A stretch of 42,663 nucleotides of DNA from Paraburkholderia ginsengiterrae (GTDB lineage: Bacteria; Pseudomonadota; Gammaproteobacteria; Burkholderiales; Burkholderiaceae): contig NZ_LXKA01000344.1 of NCBI RefSeq assembly GCF_001645125.1, forward strand, positions 1 through 42,663, read 5' to 3'. The notes under the pieces were generated by a model. The model saw only the letters and a program-made list of their open reading frames with translations, searched no databases and was not told the origin of the DNA. Shown one piece after another: positions 10,017-19,219 of this stretch. The position numbers and the translations under genes are program-made. Every line of letters begins with the position of its first letter. Position 1 is the stretch's first letter.

Positions 10017-12748
10017 AGACTGGTCGCAACCAGATCGTCGGCGGTCGAGTTTGGAGGAGAGTCGATGTCTTGACGATCCAGGAAATCAATCACGAGACTT
10101 TCGTCAGCGGACATCGACAGCCTAATTTCAGCCGGCATCAAGTCCTTCGCCATGCGCGCCAGAAGCTCGCGCGATACGGCAGGAAGAATGCGCTGATTGA
10201 GAAACGCATCGACGTTGCGCGCACCAGATTCGCGTGCGAGGCAAAGCTGTGCGAGCGAGCCGGTCAACGCGTCATCGCAGGTGAGCACCACGTCGTAACG
10301 GCGGCGCAGACGTTCGGCGACCTTTTCGACCTTCAGACGCACGATCGACGCGAGTGCCGTAGCGTCGAGCGGGCGGTAGACGAGCGTCTGGAAGCGGGCC
10401 AGCAGCGCGGGCTGGAAATGCCCGACAAGCTGCGGACGGATGGCGTCGAGCAATTCGGCCTGCGAGATTGCCGGGTTCTCCGCCGTGGCTTCGTCGATCT
10501 GCATGCTGCCGAGATTGGACGTCATCAGGATCACGCAGTTGCGGAAGTCGATCTCACGACCTTCGCCGTCGCGCATCGTGCCGCGGTCGAACACCTGATA
10601 GAACATGTCGAGCACGTCCCGATGCGCTTTCTCCACTTCGTCGAGCAGCACCACGCTATAGGGTCGCTTCCGGACGGCTTCGGTGAGAACGCCGCCACGT
10701 CCGTACCCGACGTAACCGGGAGGCGAGCCCTTCAGTTGCGAAACGGTATGAGCCTCCTGATACTCCGACATGTTGATTGTCGTTAGAGCGGCTTCGCCGC
10801 CAAACAGCAGGTCCGCAAGCGCGAGCGCCGTTTCGGTCTTGCCCACTCCTGATGGTCCCGCCAGAAGGAATACACCCAGTGGCGAATGGTCGTTTTTCAG
10901 GCCTGCTTTCGCTGTGCGCAGGCTTTCGGCAAGCGCGGTCAGTGCGTCGTTCTGGGCGACTACGCGGGTGGCGAGATGGTATTCGAGCGCGAGCAGTCCG
11001 GTCAGCTCGTCTTCGAGCAGATTGCCAACCGGCACGCCGGTCCACTCGGCGACCACGCGGGCGATGGCCTGTGCGTCCACGTCGACAAAGACGAGCGGCG
11101 TTTTCCCTTGTGCGTCGATCACGGCCTGTCTGGCGATGGCAAGCGCGTTGTTGCCATGGTCCGGTGCGTCGCGATGCGAATTGCGGTGCGTGTGCACCGC
11201 GTTGACCAGTTCAAGCTCGTGTGTGTAGCGGTGATGTAGCGTATCCCGTTCCGTACGGGCATCGGAGAGCGCGGTTTGCAGGGCGTCATGCCGCTCCTGC
11301 AGACTTTGCGCACCCGCCCGCTGGTCCGCGGCGAGTGTGTTGATCTCCAGTTCGAGTGCGGCAACCGCGGCGTTCGCCCGCTGAAGTTCAGCCGGCGGCG
11401 ATTCCAGTCCCATGCGCACCCGCGCGGCCGCCGTGTCGATCAGATCGACCGCCTTGTCCGGCAACTGGCGGGCCGGGATATAGCGGCGTGACAGGTTGAC
11501 CGCTGCCGTGATGGCCTCATCGAGGATATGTACGCCGTGGTGTCTCGCATAGCGACTGGCCAATCCACGCACCATCAGGCAGGCGGTGTCGTCGTCGGGT
11601 TCTTCGACCTTGATTACCTGGAAGCGCCGCTCGAGCGCTGCGTCGCGCTCAAAATACTCCTTGTACTCGGACCAGGTGGTCGCGGCGATCGTCCGCAGTT
11701 CGCCGCGTGCGAGGGCCGGTTTCAGGAGGTTTGCCGCATCGGCGCCGCCGGTCGCGTTGCCCGCGCCGATCAGCGTATGCGCCTCATCGATGAAGAGCAG
11801 CACCGGTGCTTCCGACTGTTGTACTTCATCGATAACGTTTTTCAGGCGCTGCTCGAATTCGCCCTTCACACCGGCACCGGCTTGCAACAATCCCAGATCG
11901 AGCGTCAGGATGCGCACGTCGCGGATCACATTCGGCACCGAACCTTCAGCGACGCGAAGCGCCAGTCCTTCGACAAGCGCGGTTTTGCCCACGCCGGGCT
12001 CGCCAACGAGGATCGGATTATTCTTTCGGCGCCTCGCGAGGACGTCGACAACCTGCTGGATTTCGCGATCGCGCCCGAACACCGGATCGATCTCACCGCG
12101 CTGGGCCCTTGCCGTCAGATCGATGGTGAAGCGGGCCAAGGCCTCGCCCTCTGGTTGCCGCGCACGCGTGTGGGGCTGTGGTTTCGTCGATGTGCCCGGA
12201 TGCGCTTCGTTTTCGGCGCCGGTTGTCTCGCGGGGTGAATCGCTGTCAACTGCCGCAGCAGTGGTATTGTCATTGGCTTCGACCGAATGCCGGTCGATCA
12301 CTGCGGCAAGCCGTTGGATCTGGGCTGCATTGATGGATAGCAGCGGCCACGCGTCGGTGGCGCGCAGGCAATGGGGGGAGTCGGCCAGCGCCTGCAACAC
12401 ATGACTCGAGCGTATCGTCGGCATATTGCCGGCGACGGATGCAAGAAGCCATGCACCTTTCAGAATTTCAGCGAGCGAACGCGACAGAGCAGGCTTGCCA
12501 CGAAGTTCACGCGGCAACCGCTCGATCGATGCAAGAAGCGCGTCCCACACCGTGTCGATGTCAATTTCGTAATGCCGAAGGATCGCGGGAATATCACCGT
12601 CGCCTTGTTCAAGCAATTTCAGCAGCCAGTGTTCTGGCGTGATCTCGCCGTGCAGGCGGGCGTTGCACAGACTGGCGGCATTGGCGAGCGCGCTCGCGCA
12701 GTGCGGGTTGAGCTTGCGAAGCAGATGCGTGGAGTCGCGCAGCGTCAT
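10013..12748 (-). CDS. tssH: T6SS sheath-disassembly ATPase TssH (ClpV)
   Basis: This 911-residue AAA+ disaggregase has two ATPase modules. From the ATG at 12748: a Clp N-domain (1-160), a poorly conserved linker (165-205), Walker A GEPGVGKT (249-256), Walker B LLFIDEAH (317-324), a coiled middle domain (about 455-525), and a second Walker A GPSGVGKT (631-638). ClpV strips contracted TssB/TssC sheath for reuse. The reading frame is intact although the sheath genes are missing. ATG 12748 (MTLRDST) is preferred because ClpV proteins start near this helix; GTG 12757 and a further 5' extension to 12847 are possible. It lies downstream of the hcp remnant, behind a terminator. Confidence 0.92.
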   Translation of the reverse strand: MTLRDSTHLLRKLNPHCASALANAASLCNARLHGEITPEHWLLKLLEQGDGDIPAILRHYEIDIDTVWDALLASIERLPRELRGKPALSRSLAEILKGAWLLASVAGNMPTIRSSHVLQALADSPHCLRATDAWPLLSINAAQIQRLAAVIDRHSVEANDNTTAAAVDSDSPRETTGAENEAHPGTSTKPQPHTRARQPEGEALARFTIDLTARAQRGEIDPVFGRDREIQQVVDVLARRRKNNPILVGEPGVGKTALVEGLALRVAEGSVPNVIRDVRILTLDLGLLQAGAGVKGEFEQRLKNVIDEVQQSEAPVLLFIDEAHTLIGAGNATGGADAANLLKPALARGELRTIAATTWSEYKEYFERDAALERRFQVIKVEEPDDDTACLMVRGLASRYARHHGVHILDEAITAAVNLSRRYIPARQLPDKAVDLIDTAAARVRMGLESPPAELQRANAAVAALELEINTLAADQRAGAQSLQERHDALQTALSDARTERDTLHHRYTHELELVNAVHTHRNSHRDAPDHGNNALAIARQAVIDAQGKTPLVFVDVDAQAIARVVAEWTGVPVGNLLEDELTGLLALEYHLATRVVAQNDALTALAESLRTAKAGLKNDHSPLGVFLLAGPSGVGKTETALALADLLFGGEAALTTINMSEYQEAHTVSQLKGSPPGYVGYGRGGVLTEAVRKRPYSVVLLDEVEKAHRDVLDMFYQVFDRGTMRDGEGREIDFRNCVILMTSNLGSMQIDEATAENPAISQAELLDAIRPQLVGHFQPALLARFQTLVYRPLDATALASIVRLKVEKVAERLRRRYDVVLTCDDALTGSLAQLCLARESGARNVDAFLNQRILPAVSRELLARMAKDLMPAEIRLSMSADESLVIDFLDRQDIDSPPNSTADDLVATSL

Positions 12749-12797
12749 GATGGTCACGAAAAAGAGAGCCCGGGGCCGGACTGGCTCCGGCGTATGA

Positions 12798-12832
12798 ATA
12801 AAAAGCGCCAGCGCGCCTAGGGTGAGCTGGCG
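12798..12832 (-). terminator. Terminator between the hcp remnant and tssH
   Basis: On the minus strand a 7-bp stem (CGCCAGC with GCTGGCG, 826-832 and 806-812 of the 12-kb block) is followed by CTTTTTATT. A leaky terminator after hcp is expected, because Hcp is normally made in far larger amounts than ClpV. Its presence suggests the gene arrangement here is the ancestral one. Confidence 0.65.
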
Positions 12833-12897
12833 AAAGGACGCTGACACACGCGGAAATGCGGAGGATCAGAAGGCTTGCGCCAGCATCTCCGGGAGCC

Positions 12898-13173
12898 TTA
12901 CGAGCGCTCGTTCCAACTGTCGGCGTGGATGATGTTGCCGTCCTTGTAGGACCATGTGATCTTCTCGTAGCGCAGTTCGATCTCTTCGAGGTGGTTGTGC
13001 TTCTCAAATGCCGGATTCTTGATGTCGTGCATCTTCGGCTTGACCGCGACGACCTTCACATTGTCGAGCTTCGTGTTGAAGTACTCCTTTTCCTTGCCTG
13101 CGTCGTCGATCTTGTACCACCTGATCTCGATCGACTTCAGCGTCTGACCGCTCGTCACTGCCTTGTACAGGTA
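12898..13173 (-). pseudogene. hcp: 3' remnant of hcp (tssD), truncated at its 5' side
   Basis: The last 91 residues of a Hcp-type tube protein are clear: YLYKAVTSGQTLKSIEIRWY, then KEYFNTKLDNVKVVAV, a P/H/D loop, and the terminal strands ending in IIHADSWNERS. A full Hcp is about 160 residues, so the first 65-70 are missing. Upstream of Tyr at 13171-13173 the frame continues without a stop, but into sequence that is antisense to tssM. The frame could start at 13362 and make a 154-residue chimera, but its first 60 residues have no Hcp character. Hcp normally stacks into the tube inside the sheath; this copy cannot. Confidence 0.85.
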
Positions 13174-14070
13174 CCCGCGCAGGGCACGGGCCGTAACTCG
13201 CTGACGATCGACCCAACCTTCCTCACTGCGCTGAACACACTCATGCGCGTGTCGACCTCGCTCTTTCCATCGGGCGATGCGCGCGTGCGTTTCGAGCTGC
13301 GCGCAGTGCCGACGCCAGGCGTCACCGACATGAAGTTCGTGCTGTCGAGCCGGGAGCTGCACTACTTCAACCAGAAGGAAGAGTGGACGCCGTTCGTCTG
13401 GCCGGGCGACACACTGGAGAACATCTCGCGCGTCGAATGGCAGACCGAGGAAGCCGGACTACGATCGACCTTCGATACACAGGGCCGCTTCGGACTGATC
13501 CGGCTGCTCGAGCGGGCGAAGGTCACGCCGCAGGACAACGCACGCTATCTGCTTGCCTGGACGCCGGACCAGAGTCAGGGCATCCCGTTGAAGGTGCAAC
13601 TGCGCAGCGAAGCCGGCGCGGGTCCGCTCGACATGCTCGTCCTCCGGCATTTCTCCCTGCCGCAGCGGATTTTCCTGACCGGGTTGTCGCGGGGCGCGCA
13701 GCCGCAGCCGCTTGGCGGGCCGCCGCCGCTGCCGGCAGCAATGCTGGAATCCGCCAGGCTTGCGGAGGTGCCGTTTCCCTCCGGCTGGCCAGGTGGCGCC
13801 AGCCGGACCGGCAATGCTGACAGCGTCCCCCTGCATGCAGGCGCCGATCATGCAGCAGCGGCCAGTGCGCCAAAGCGGCCCCGGCCTGTTGCGCCCAAAG
13901 TCTCGGAAAGCGCCGCGAAGCCTGCGGCAAGCCAGGCGACACCGACGACAACGTGGCTGGAACCCAACGAGGGCCGACCGCTGTCTGAATCGAAACCACC
14001 CGAGACATTCCGGCTGGAATCCGCTTTGACCAGTGCCCATCGCCTGCTGGCCGATGCTTTTGCTTATTGA
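13174..14070 (+). pseudogene. tssM: 3' remnant of tssM (IcmF/VasK), 5' truncated
   Basis: About 298 residues remain from the C-terminus of the inner-membrane T6SS protein TssM. Recognisable parts are the helix TALNTLMRVSTSLFPSG, the strand region RFELRAVPTP, FVWPGD, and the C-terminal domain that binds TssJ (GRFGLIRLLERAKV). A Pro/Ala-rich tail of about 110 residues follows. A complete TssM has 1,100-1,300 residues with three membrane segments and a GTPase-like domain; all of that is gone. The open frame extends leftward to 12856, but that part is antisense to hcp. The real 5' boundary is about 13,174. The stop lies 9 bases before the tssA start. Confidence 0.85.
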
Positions 14071-14079
14071 GGTCAACGG

Positions 14080-15663
14080 GTGATTACTGATTTCGTCAAG
14101 AACCTGCTGGGCACAAACCCGGCGCCTGCGTTGCCCTCTGCAAGAACCGACGTCTGGTCATCGTGGCTCGTGCCATTTCCCGGCGAACTTCCCTGCGGGC
14201 GCGATCCCGGCTACGAGGATGCGTTCTTCGAGCTGAAGGACCAAGCCGCGAAGCTCACGGACATCGATGACGCCCTGATCGTGCGCTCGTGCGAGCAGCT
14301 GATCCGGGAGACCGGCAAGGATCTGCGCGTGGCCGGCTACTACACGTTCGCGCGATTGCGCCAGGACGGCCCGGCAGGCTTTGCGGACGGCGTGGAGTTG
14401 TGCGCGGCGCTGGTCGACCGCTTTGGTGTTGCGCTGCTGCCGGCACGTGCCGAAACGAAGAAGGGTGCGCTCGAAATACTCGCGACCACACGTATGGTCG
14501 ATCTGCTCGGAAGCCGGGGCGAGTTCGCGCCGGCAGACCTCGAGCGCACGATCGCAGCGCTGAACCTGCTCGTCGTGCGTACCAGCGAGTGGCCCGAAGC
14601 GGCGCGCCCGAATCTGCAACCGCTCGTCACGCGCTTTGACCGCAACGACAAGTCGCCGCACGGTGCCGGTCAGGAAGCGGACTCACCGCAGCCGACATCG
14701 CAGGGCGCCACGGGCAAAGCAGCCGGCACCGTGTCTTCAACGCGCGACCTGCTGGACCAGGCGCGCACGATGGCGACATGGCTGCGCGATCAGGAAAACG
14801 GCTACCTGCCGTCAGCGCGGCTCGTGCGTAGCGTACGCTGGGACACGCTGCATGAGGTTCCGCCCGCGGACGCTCAGTTCCGCACGCGGCTTGTCCCGCC
14901 ACGCACCGAATTGCGCCAGCAGATGACGCGGCTCGTATTGCAGAAGCATTGGCACGAACTGCTCGAGCGTGTCGAAGGCGCATTCATGGAAGGCGTGAAT
15001 CACCTATGGTTCGACCTGCAGTATTTCCAGCATGTCGCGCTCGACCATGTCGGCGCACCGTATAACGCCTGGCGCGAACTCCTGCGGGCGGACTTCGCGC
15101 TATTCCTTGAACGCCTGCCCGGAATCGAACGGCTCGCATTCAACGACGGTACGGCATTCGCTGACGACACGACGCTCGAATGGATCGCTCGGCACGCGGT
15201 CGTACGCGACATCGAGGCGGGCGAGACTGTCACGCCGCTACCAGTCTCGGCCGACAGTGCCAACGGTGCGTCCGGCGACTGGCCCGAGATCGAGGCGCAG
15301 GCGAGAGATCTTGCCGCAAGCCAGAGCCTCGAGGCCGCGTTCGCGTGGCTCGAAACGCTCCCTGGCCTCAGGACCGAACGCCAGCGCTATCTGCAGCGGT
15401 TTGTGATGGCGCGCCTTGCTGATTACGCCGGCCGCACCGATGCCGCGTTGCCGCTGCTGGCCGAACTTGACGCCGCCACACACGCCGTACCGCTCGCGCG
15501 TTGGGAGCCGGCGCTCGCTTTCGAAGTGAAGCACCAACTGATCAAGGCGCTCAAGACGATGAGCACCCGCAAGGAAGCGGACAAGCCCACGCTTGCACGC
15601 CGCATCGAGCAACTCCAGGGTGAGCTGACCGTGCTCGATCCCGCGCGAACCCTCGCGCTATAA
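14080..15663 (+). CDS. tssA: T6SS protein TssA (ImpA N-terminal domain)
   Basis: This 527-residue protein has the ImpA N-terminal domain at about 20-160 (FPGELPCGRDPGYEDAF ... DLRVAGYYTFARL), which marks TssA. A linker rich in T, G and S (200-230) and a helical C-terminal half (VasJ-like) follow. TssA primes and caps the growing sheath and contacts the baseplate. It starts with GTG at 14080, just after the tssM remnant. The spacing to tssF is 15 bases. The frame is intact. Confidence 0.88.
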   Translation: MITDFVKNLLGTNPAPALPSARTDVWSSWLVPFPGELPCGRDPGYEDAFFELKDQAAKLTDIDDALIVRSCEQLIRETGKDLRVAGYYTFARLRQDGPAGFADGVELCAALVDRFGVALLPARAETKKGALEILATTRMVDLLGSRGEFAPADLERTIAALNLLVVRTSEWPEAARPNLQPLVTRFDRNDKSPHGAGQEADSPQPTSQGATGKAAGTVSSTRDLLDQARTMATWLRDQENGYLPSARLVRSVRWDTLHEVPPADAQFRTRLVPPRTELRQQMTRLVLQKHWHELLERVEGAFMEGVNHLWFDLQYFQHVALDHVGAPYNAWRELLRADFALFLERLPGIERLAFNDGTAFADDTTLEWIARHAVVRDIEAGETVTPLPVSADSANGASGDWPEIEAQARDLAASQSLEAAFAWLETLPGLRTERQRYLQRFVMARLADYAGRTDAALPLLAELDAATHAVPLARWEPALAFEVKHQLIKALKTMSTRKEADKPTLARRIEQLQGELTVLDPARTLAL

Positions 15664-15678
15664 CAACAACGAGTTTCC

Positions 15679-17505
15679 ATGGACCAAGACGATTCAATCC
15701 TGCGCTACTACGAAGCTGAGATGCGCTATCTGCGGGAGTCCGGCAAAGAATTCGCGCGAGCGCATCCCGACCGCGCACGCATGCTCAACCTCGATCGCGT
15801 TGGCGATCGCGATCCATCCGTCGAACGCCTGTACGAAGGCTTCGCATTCCTGACGGGGCGTTTGCAGCAGAAGCTCGACGACGAACTGCCGGAACTGACC
15901 GAGGGGCTCGTAAGTCTGCTGTGGCCGCACTATCTGCGCATGATTCCGTCGCTGTCGATCGTGGAGCTGTTTCCGCTCGAGGAGAAGTTGCAGAAGACGG
16001 AAACGGTGCCCGCCGGGGTGCCGGTGCGCTCGGCGCCGCTCGTGACGCCACCGTCGGCAGGCATGGAAGGCACAATGCCCAAAACCGTGCAGTGCATCTA
16101 TCGCACGACTCAGGCCGTGGCGCTCCAGCCGGTGCGCCTGACGCATGCGGGACCGGACGTGCGTCACGACGGCCGGTCAGTGATCCGGCTGCACTTCGCG
16201 ATCGACCACTCGGCGCGACGTGAGGCCACCGATCTGTCGAGACTGCCCCTGTACCTGAACGCGGATCTGCCCACCGCATTCGCGATGCACCTCGCGCTCA
16301 CGCGCCACGTCGATTCGGTCGCATGGCGTATCCCCGAAGCGCACGAGGGCCGGGCTGCGGGCGAAGCACGGCCGCTTCCGGACGGGACGCTCGAAGCGGC
16401 GGGGTTTTCGACCGAGGAGCGCTTGTGGCCGAAGTCCGAAGCCGCCTTCTCGGGCTTTCAGCTGCTGCTCGAATACTTCACGTTCCGTGAGAAATTCCTG
16501 TTCGTCGATTTGTGTGGTCTGGACCTCGCAAAACTGCCGGCGAACGCCTTCAGCTTCGAACTGGAAATCGTGCTCAAACACAGTTATCCGTCCGATCAGC
16601 GCTTCACTGCGGAGAACGTGCGGCTTTTCTGTACGCCGGTCATCAATCTGTTTCCGCTCGACGCCGAGCAGGTTCAGGTCAATCACCACGAGACGGAATA
16701 CCGGGTCGTGCCCGCTGGCCACCAGGGCGAACACGTGGAGACCTACTCGGTCGACGCGGTCGCGTCGTTCGATCACGCGAGCGCACATCGCTACGAGTAC
16801 GTGCCGTTCGCCACGTTCCGGCATCGCGGCGGCATGCTTCGACACGAAGCACCGGAACGGTACTTTCACACGCGAGTACGTCAAGGGGTGACGGGCTTGC
16901 ACGATACGTGGCTCATATTCGGCGGGCACGCCTGGGAGAACATCGAAGATCTGCCGGAGGAAAGCCTGTCGCTACAGGTGACCGGCACCAATGGCCTGCT
17001 GCCTAGAAAGGGCCTGCGCGAAGCGAGCATCAACGAACTGGGCGAGAGCACGCCGAACGTTTCGGCCGTGCGCAATCTGGCGGCGCCGACGTTGCCGCTT
17101 TATCCCCCGACCGGCGACCGCTTCCAGTGGCGGGTGCTGTCGCACCTCGCGCCGAACTTCCTGTCGATGATGGACGCGGAAGTGCTGCGTGGCGCATTGG
17201 CGCTCTACGACTGGACCAATGACGAGCTGAACCGCCGGCGCCTCGCGGGCATCCTGCACGTGTCGGAGGAACTGCTTGAAGAAGTGTCGGGCGGTTCGGT
17301 CGAGCGGGGTGTGCTGATCGAGGTCACGCTCGACAGTCACGCATTCGCGGGCGAAGGCGATGTGATGCTGTTCGGTGAACTGCTGCACCGGTTCTTCGCG
17401 CTGTATGCGGAAATCAACCTGTTCACGAAGCTCGCGATCGTCAGCCTGCCGTCACAGCAGCGCACCGAATGGCCGCGCAGCAAGGCGCAGCGCTCCCCGC
17501 TATGA
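15679..17505 (+). CDS. tssF: T6SS baseplate protein TssF (VasA/ImpG)
   Basis: This 608-residue protein starts with ILRYYEAEMRYLRESGKEFA, the TssF signature, followed by RDPSVERLYEGFAFLTGRLQQKLDDELPE and SLLWPHYLRMIPSLSI. TssF forms the baseplate wedge as a TssF2-TssG heterotrimer and docks on TssK. Length is normal for the family. The stop overlaps the tssG ATG by four bases (ATGA at 17502-17505), indicating translational coupling. TssK, its contact to the membrane complex, is not in the window. Confidence 0.92.
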   Translation: MDQDDSILRYYEAEMRYLRESGKEFARAHPDRARMLNLDRVGDRDPSVERLYEGFAFLTGRLQQKLDDELPELTEGLVSLLWPHYLRMIPSLSIVELFPLEEKLQKTETVPAGVPVRSAPLVTPPSAGMEGTMPKTVQCIYRTTQAVALQPVRLTHAGPDVRHDGRSVIRLHFAIDHSARREATDLSRLPLYLNADLPTAFAMHLALTRHVDSVAWRIPEAHEGRAAGEARPLPDGTLEAAGFSTEERLWPKSEAAFSGFQLLLEYFTFREKFLFVDLCGLDLAKLPANAFSFELEIVLKHSYPSDQRFTAENVRLFCTPVINLFPLDAEQVQVNHHETEYRVVPAGHQGEHVETYSVDAVASFDHASAHRYEYVPFATFRHRGGMLRHEAPERYFHTRVRQGVTGLHDTWLIFGGHAWENIEDLPEESLSLQVTGTNGLLPRKGLREASINELGESTPNVSAVRNLAAPTLPLYPPTGDRFQWRVLSHLAPNFLSMMDAEVLRGALALYDWTNDELNRRRLAGILHVSEELLEEVSGGSVERGVLIEVTLDSHAFAGEGDVMLFGELLHRFFALYAEINLFTKLAIVSLPSQQRTEWPRSKAQRSPL

Positions 17506-18608
17506 AGCCGGCAGAACTACCCAACCTGGAGCCGCTGGTCGCGTCGCTGCTCGCCCGGGCGCCGCTGATGAACTTCATGCAGTTGTGCCGGCTGCTCGAA
17601 GTGCGCGTGCCTGAACATCCCGGCTTCGGTACACGGGACACGCCCGAACATGAACCCGTGAGGTTTCGCCCGCGAGCTCGCGTCGGCTTTCCGGCGGGTG
17701 AAATCGCGTCAGCGGAGTTCGACGAGGAGGGCCTCAGGTACGGACCCAACGCCCCACCGACGGTGCGCACGACGTTCATGGGGCTGTACGGCGTGGATGC
17801 GGCTATGCCCTCGTACATGGTCGACGACATCGTGCTGCGAACGGAAGGACACGAAGCTCTCGAAGCGTTCCTCGACCAGTTCAATCATCGGATCGTGACG
17901 CTGTTGTATCGCGCGTGGAAAAAATATCGCTATCCGATCGGCTTCCGTCCCGGCGGCACCGATGCGCATTCACGCAAGCTACTGTCTCTGGCAGGTTTCG
18001 GCTGGGGTGAGAAGCCTGCGCGAGTGGGGCTGCCCGACTCGCGCGTGCTTACGCTGCTGGGCCTGCTGATCCAGCGCACGCGCACGCCTGAAGGTCTTGC
18101 CGGTGTCGTCGCACTCGCCGCACCCGGCGTCGAGGTTCGTGTCGATGAGTTCTTTCCGACCCTCAAGGGCGCAGGCCAGCCGCAGCCACTCACGTCCAGA
18201 GGCGGTGTTGACAACACGCGAGGTGAAGGCAGGCGCCGTGGCCTTGGTGGTGGCTACGTGCTGGGCACGCGGCTTACCTATCGCAGCCGGGCAGCCCGCG
18301 TGACGTTGCGGCCCGCATCCGCCGAACAGGCTCACGACCTGTTGCCGGGCGCATGGCTGCATCGCGAGCTGACGGCCTTCATCCGCTTGTACGCCGGGAC
18401 GAAGGCCGACGTATTCCTGCGCATGGAAGTATCGTCGCGAATCGCACCCGCACCGAAAGTCGGTGTGGTGCACGAAGGTCCGGCGCCACGGCTTGCCTGG
18501 ACCACCGTGCTGCCTTCAGACGAAGAGCGTCTGATCACCATTCCGCTCGGTTCTTATGAAGCGTTTCCGGCGCCGGGACCGAACCCGTTCCTTGCACCTT
18601 CTGCCTGA
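17502..18608 (+). CDS. tssG: T6SS baseplate protein TssG (VasB/ImpH)
   Basis: This 368-residue protein has the TssG features: an N-terminal NFMQLCRLLE helix, VRFRPRARVGFPAGEI, FMGLYGVDAAMPSYM and FLDQFNHRIVTLLYRAWKKYRY. It partners TssF in the baseplate wedge. The ATG at 17502 overlaps the tssF stop; another in-frame ATG at 17469 would add 11 residues, and neither has a strong ribosome site. A Gly/Arg-rich insert (about residues 240-255) is a local oddity. The frame is intact. Confidence 0.9.
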   Translation: MKPAELPNLEPLVASLLARAPLMNFMQLCRLLEVRVPEHPGFGTRDTPEHEPVRFRPRARVGFPAGEIASAEFDEEGLRYGPNAPPTVRTTFMGLYGVDAAMPSYMVDDIVLRTEGHEALEAFLDQFNHRIVTLLYRAWKKYRYPIGFRPGGTDAHSRKLLSLAGFGWGEKPARVGLPDSRVLTLLGLLIQRTRTPEGLAGVVALAAPGVEVRVDEFFPTLKGAGQPQPLTSRGGVDNTRGEGRRRGLGGGYVLGTRLTYRSRAARVTLRPASAEQAHDLLPGAWLHRELTAFIRLYAGTKADVFLRMEVSSRIAPAPKVGVVHEGPAPRLAWTTVLPSDEERLITIPLGSYEAFPAPGPNPFLAPSA

Positions 18609-18623
18609 TTCTGGAGTACTACC

Positions 18624-19154
18624 ATGTTCGTCCGTTTAAGCGCGCCCCTTCTTGCCGCCAGTCTGCTGCTCAGTGCATGCGGCGCGTGGCAGTCCGTGTC
18701 GGATTCGACCGCGAGCGCGTATCACGCCGTCTTCTACAAACAGGTGAAGGTGCTGAACGTCGACCTGACCGCACGGGCCTCGCTCAACCCCGACGAAGCG
18801 AACCGCTCGACTTCGGTTGCCGTGCGCGTGTACCAGCTCAAGGATCGCAAGCTCTTCGACAAGGCGTCATATGACGATCTGCTAAAGAACGACAAGACCG
18901 TGCTCGCGCAGGATCTGCAGGACAGCATGGCGACAGTCGTCAATCCCGGCGCTTCCGCCAGCGTGACGCAGCCGATGCAGCCTGACGCGGAGTATGTGGG
19001 CATCGTCGCGTTCTACCGTAAGCCGGACGCGAACGGAACCTGGCGTCGAATAGTGCAGAAGAAGAGGCTCTCGGCGGATGCGCCACTGAAGCTGGAACTG
19101 GTCGACCGGGAACTCGTGGCAACGACAGATCCCGTCAAATCGAGGCCAGAATGA
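18624..19154 (+). CDS. tssJ: T6SS outer-membrane lipoprotein TssJ
   Basis: This 176-residue lipoprotein has a signal peptide ending in the lipobox LLSAC (Cys 19). The mature domain shows the TssJ beta-sandwich pattern: LTARASLNPDEANRSTSVAVRVYQLKD, FDKASYDDLL, and a final strand pair VGIVAFYRKPD ... RIVQKKRL. TssJ sits in the outer membrane and binds the C-terminus of TssM; here the matching C-terminal part of TssM survives only as a remnant. It starts 15 bases after tssG with a GGAG site (18613-18616) and ends the plus-strand arm. Confidence 0.92.
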   Translation: MFVRLSAPLLAASLLLSACGAWQSVSDSTASAYHAVFYKQVKVLNVDLTARASLNPDEANRSTSVAVRVYQLKDRKLFDKASYDDLLKNDKTVLAQDLQDSMATVVNPGASASVTQPMQPDAEYVGIVAFYRKPDANGTWRRIVQKKRLSADAPLKLELVDRELVATTDPVKSRPE

Positions 19155-19219
19155 CGAGAATCATGATACTCAACGGGACCAGTCTTTGAAATGAACACCA
19201 GTTAGCCGAAAGGAGCGGC

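Noticed and set aside
12856-13173. The left part of a 404-codon plus-strand open frame that reaches into tssM
   Set aside because: It is exactly antisense to the recognisable Hcp C-terminus; only the part after about 13,174 resembles TssM.
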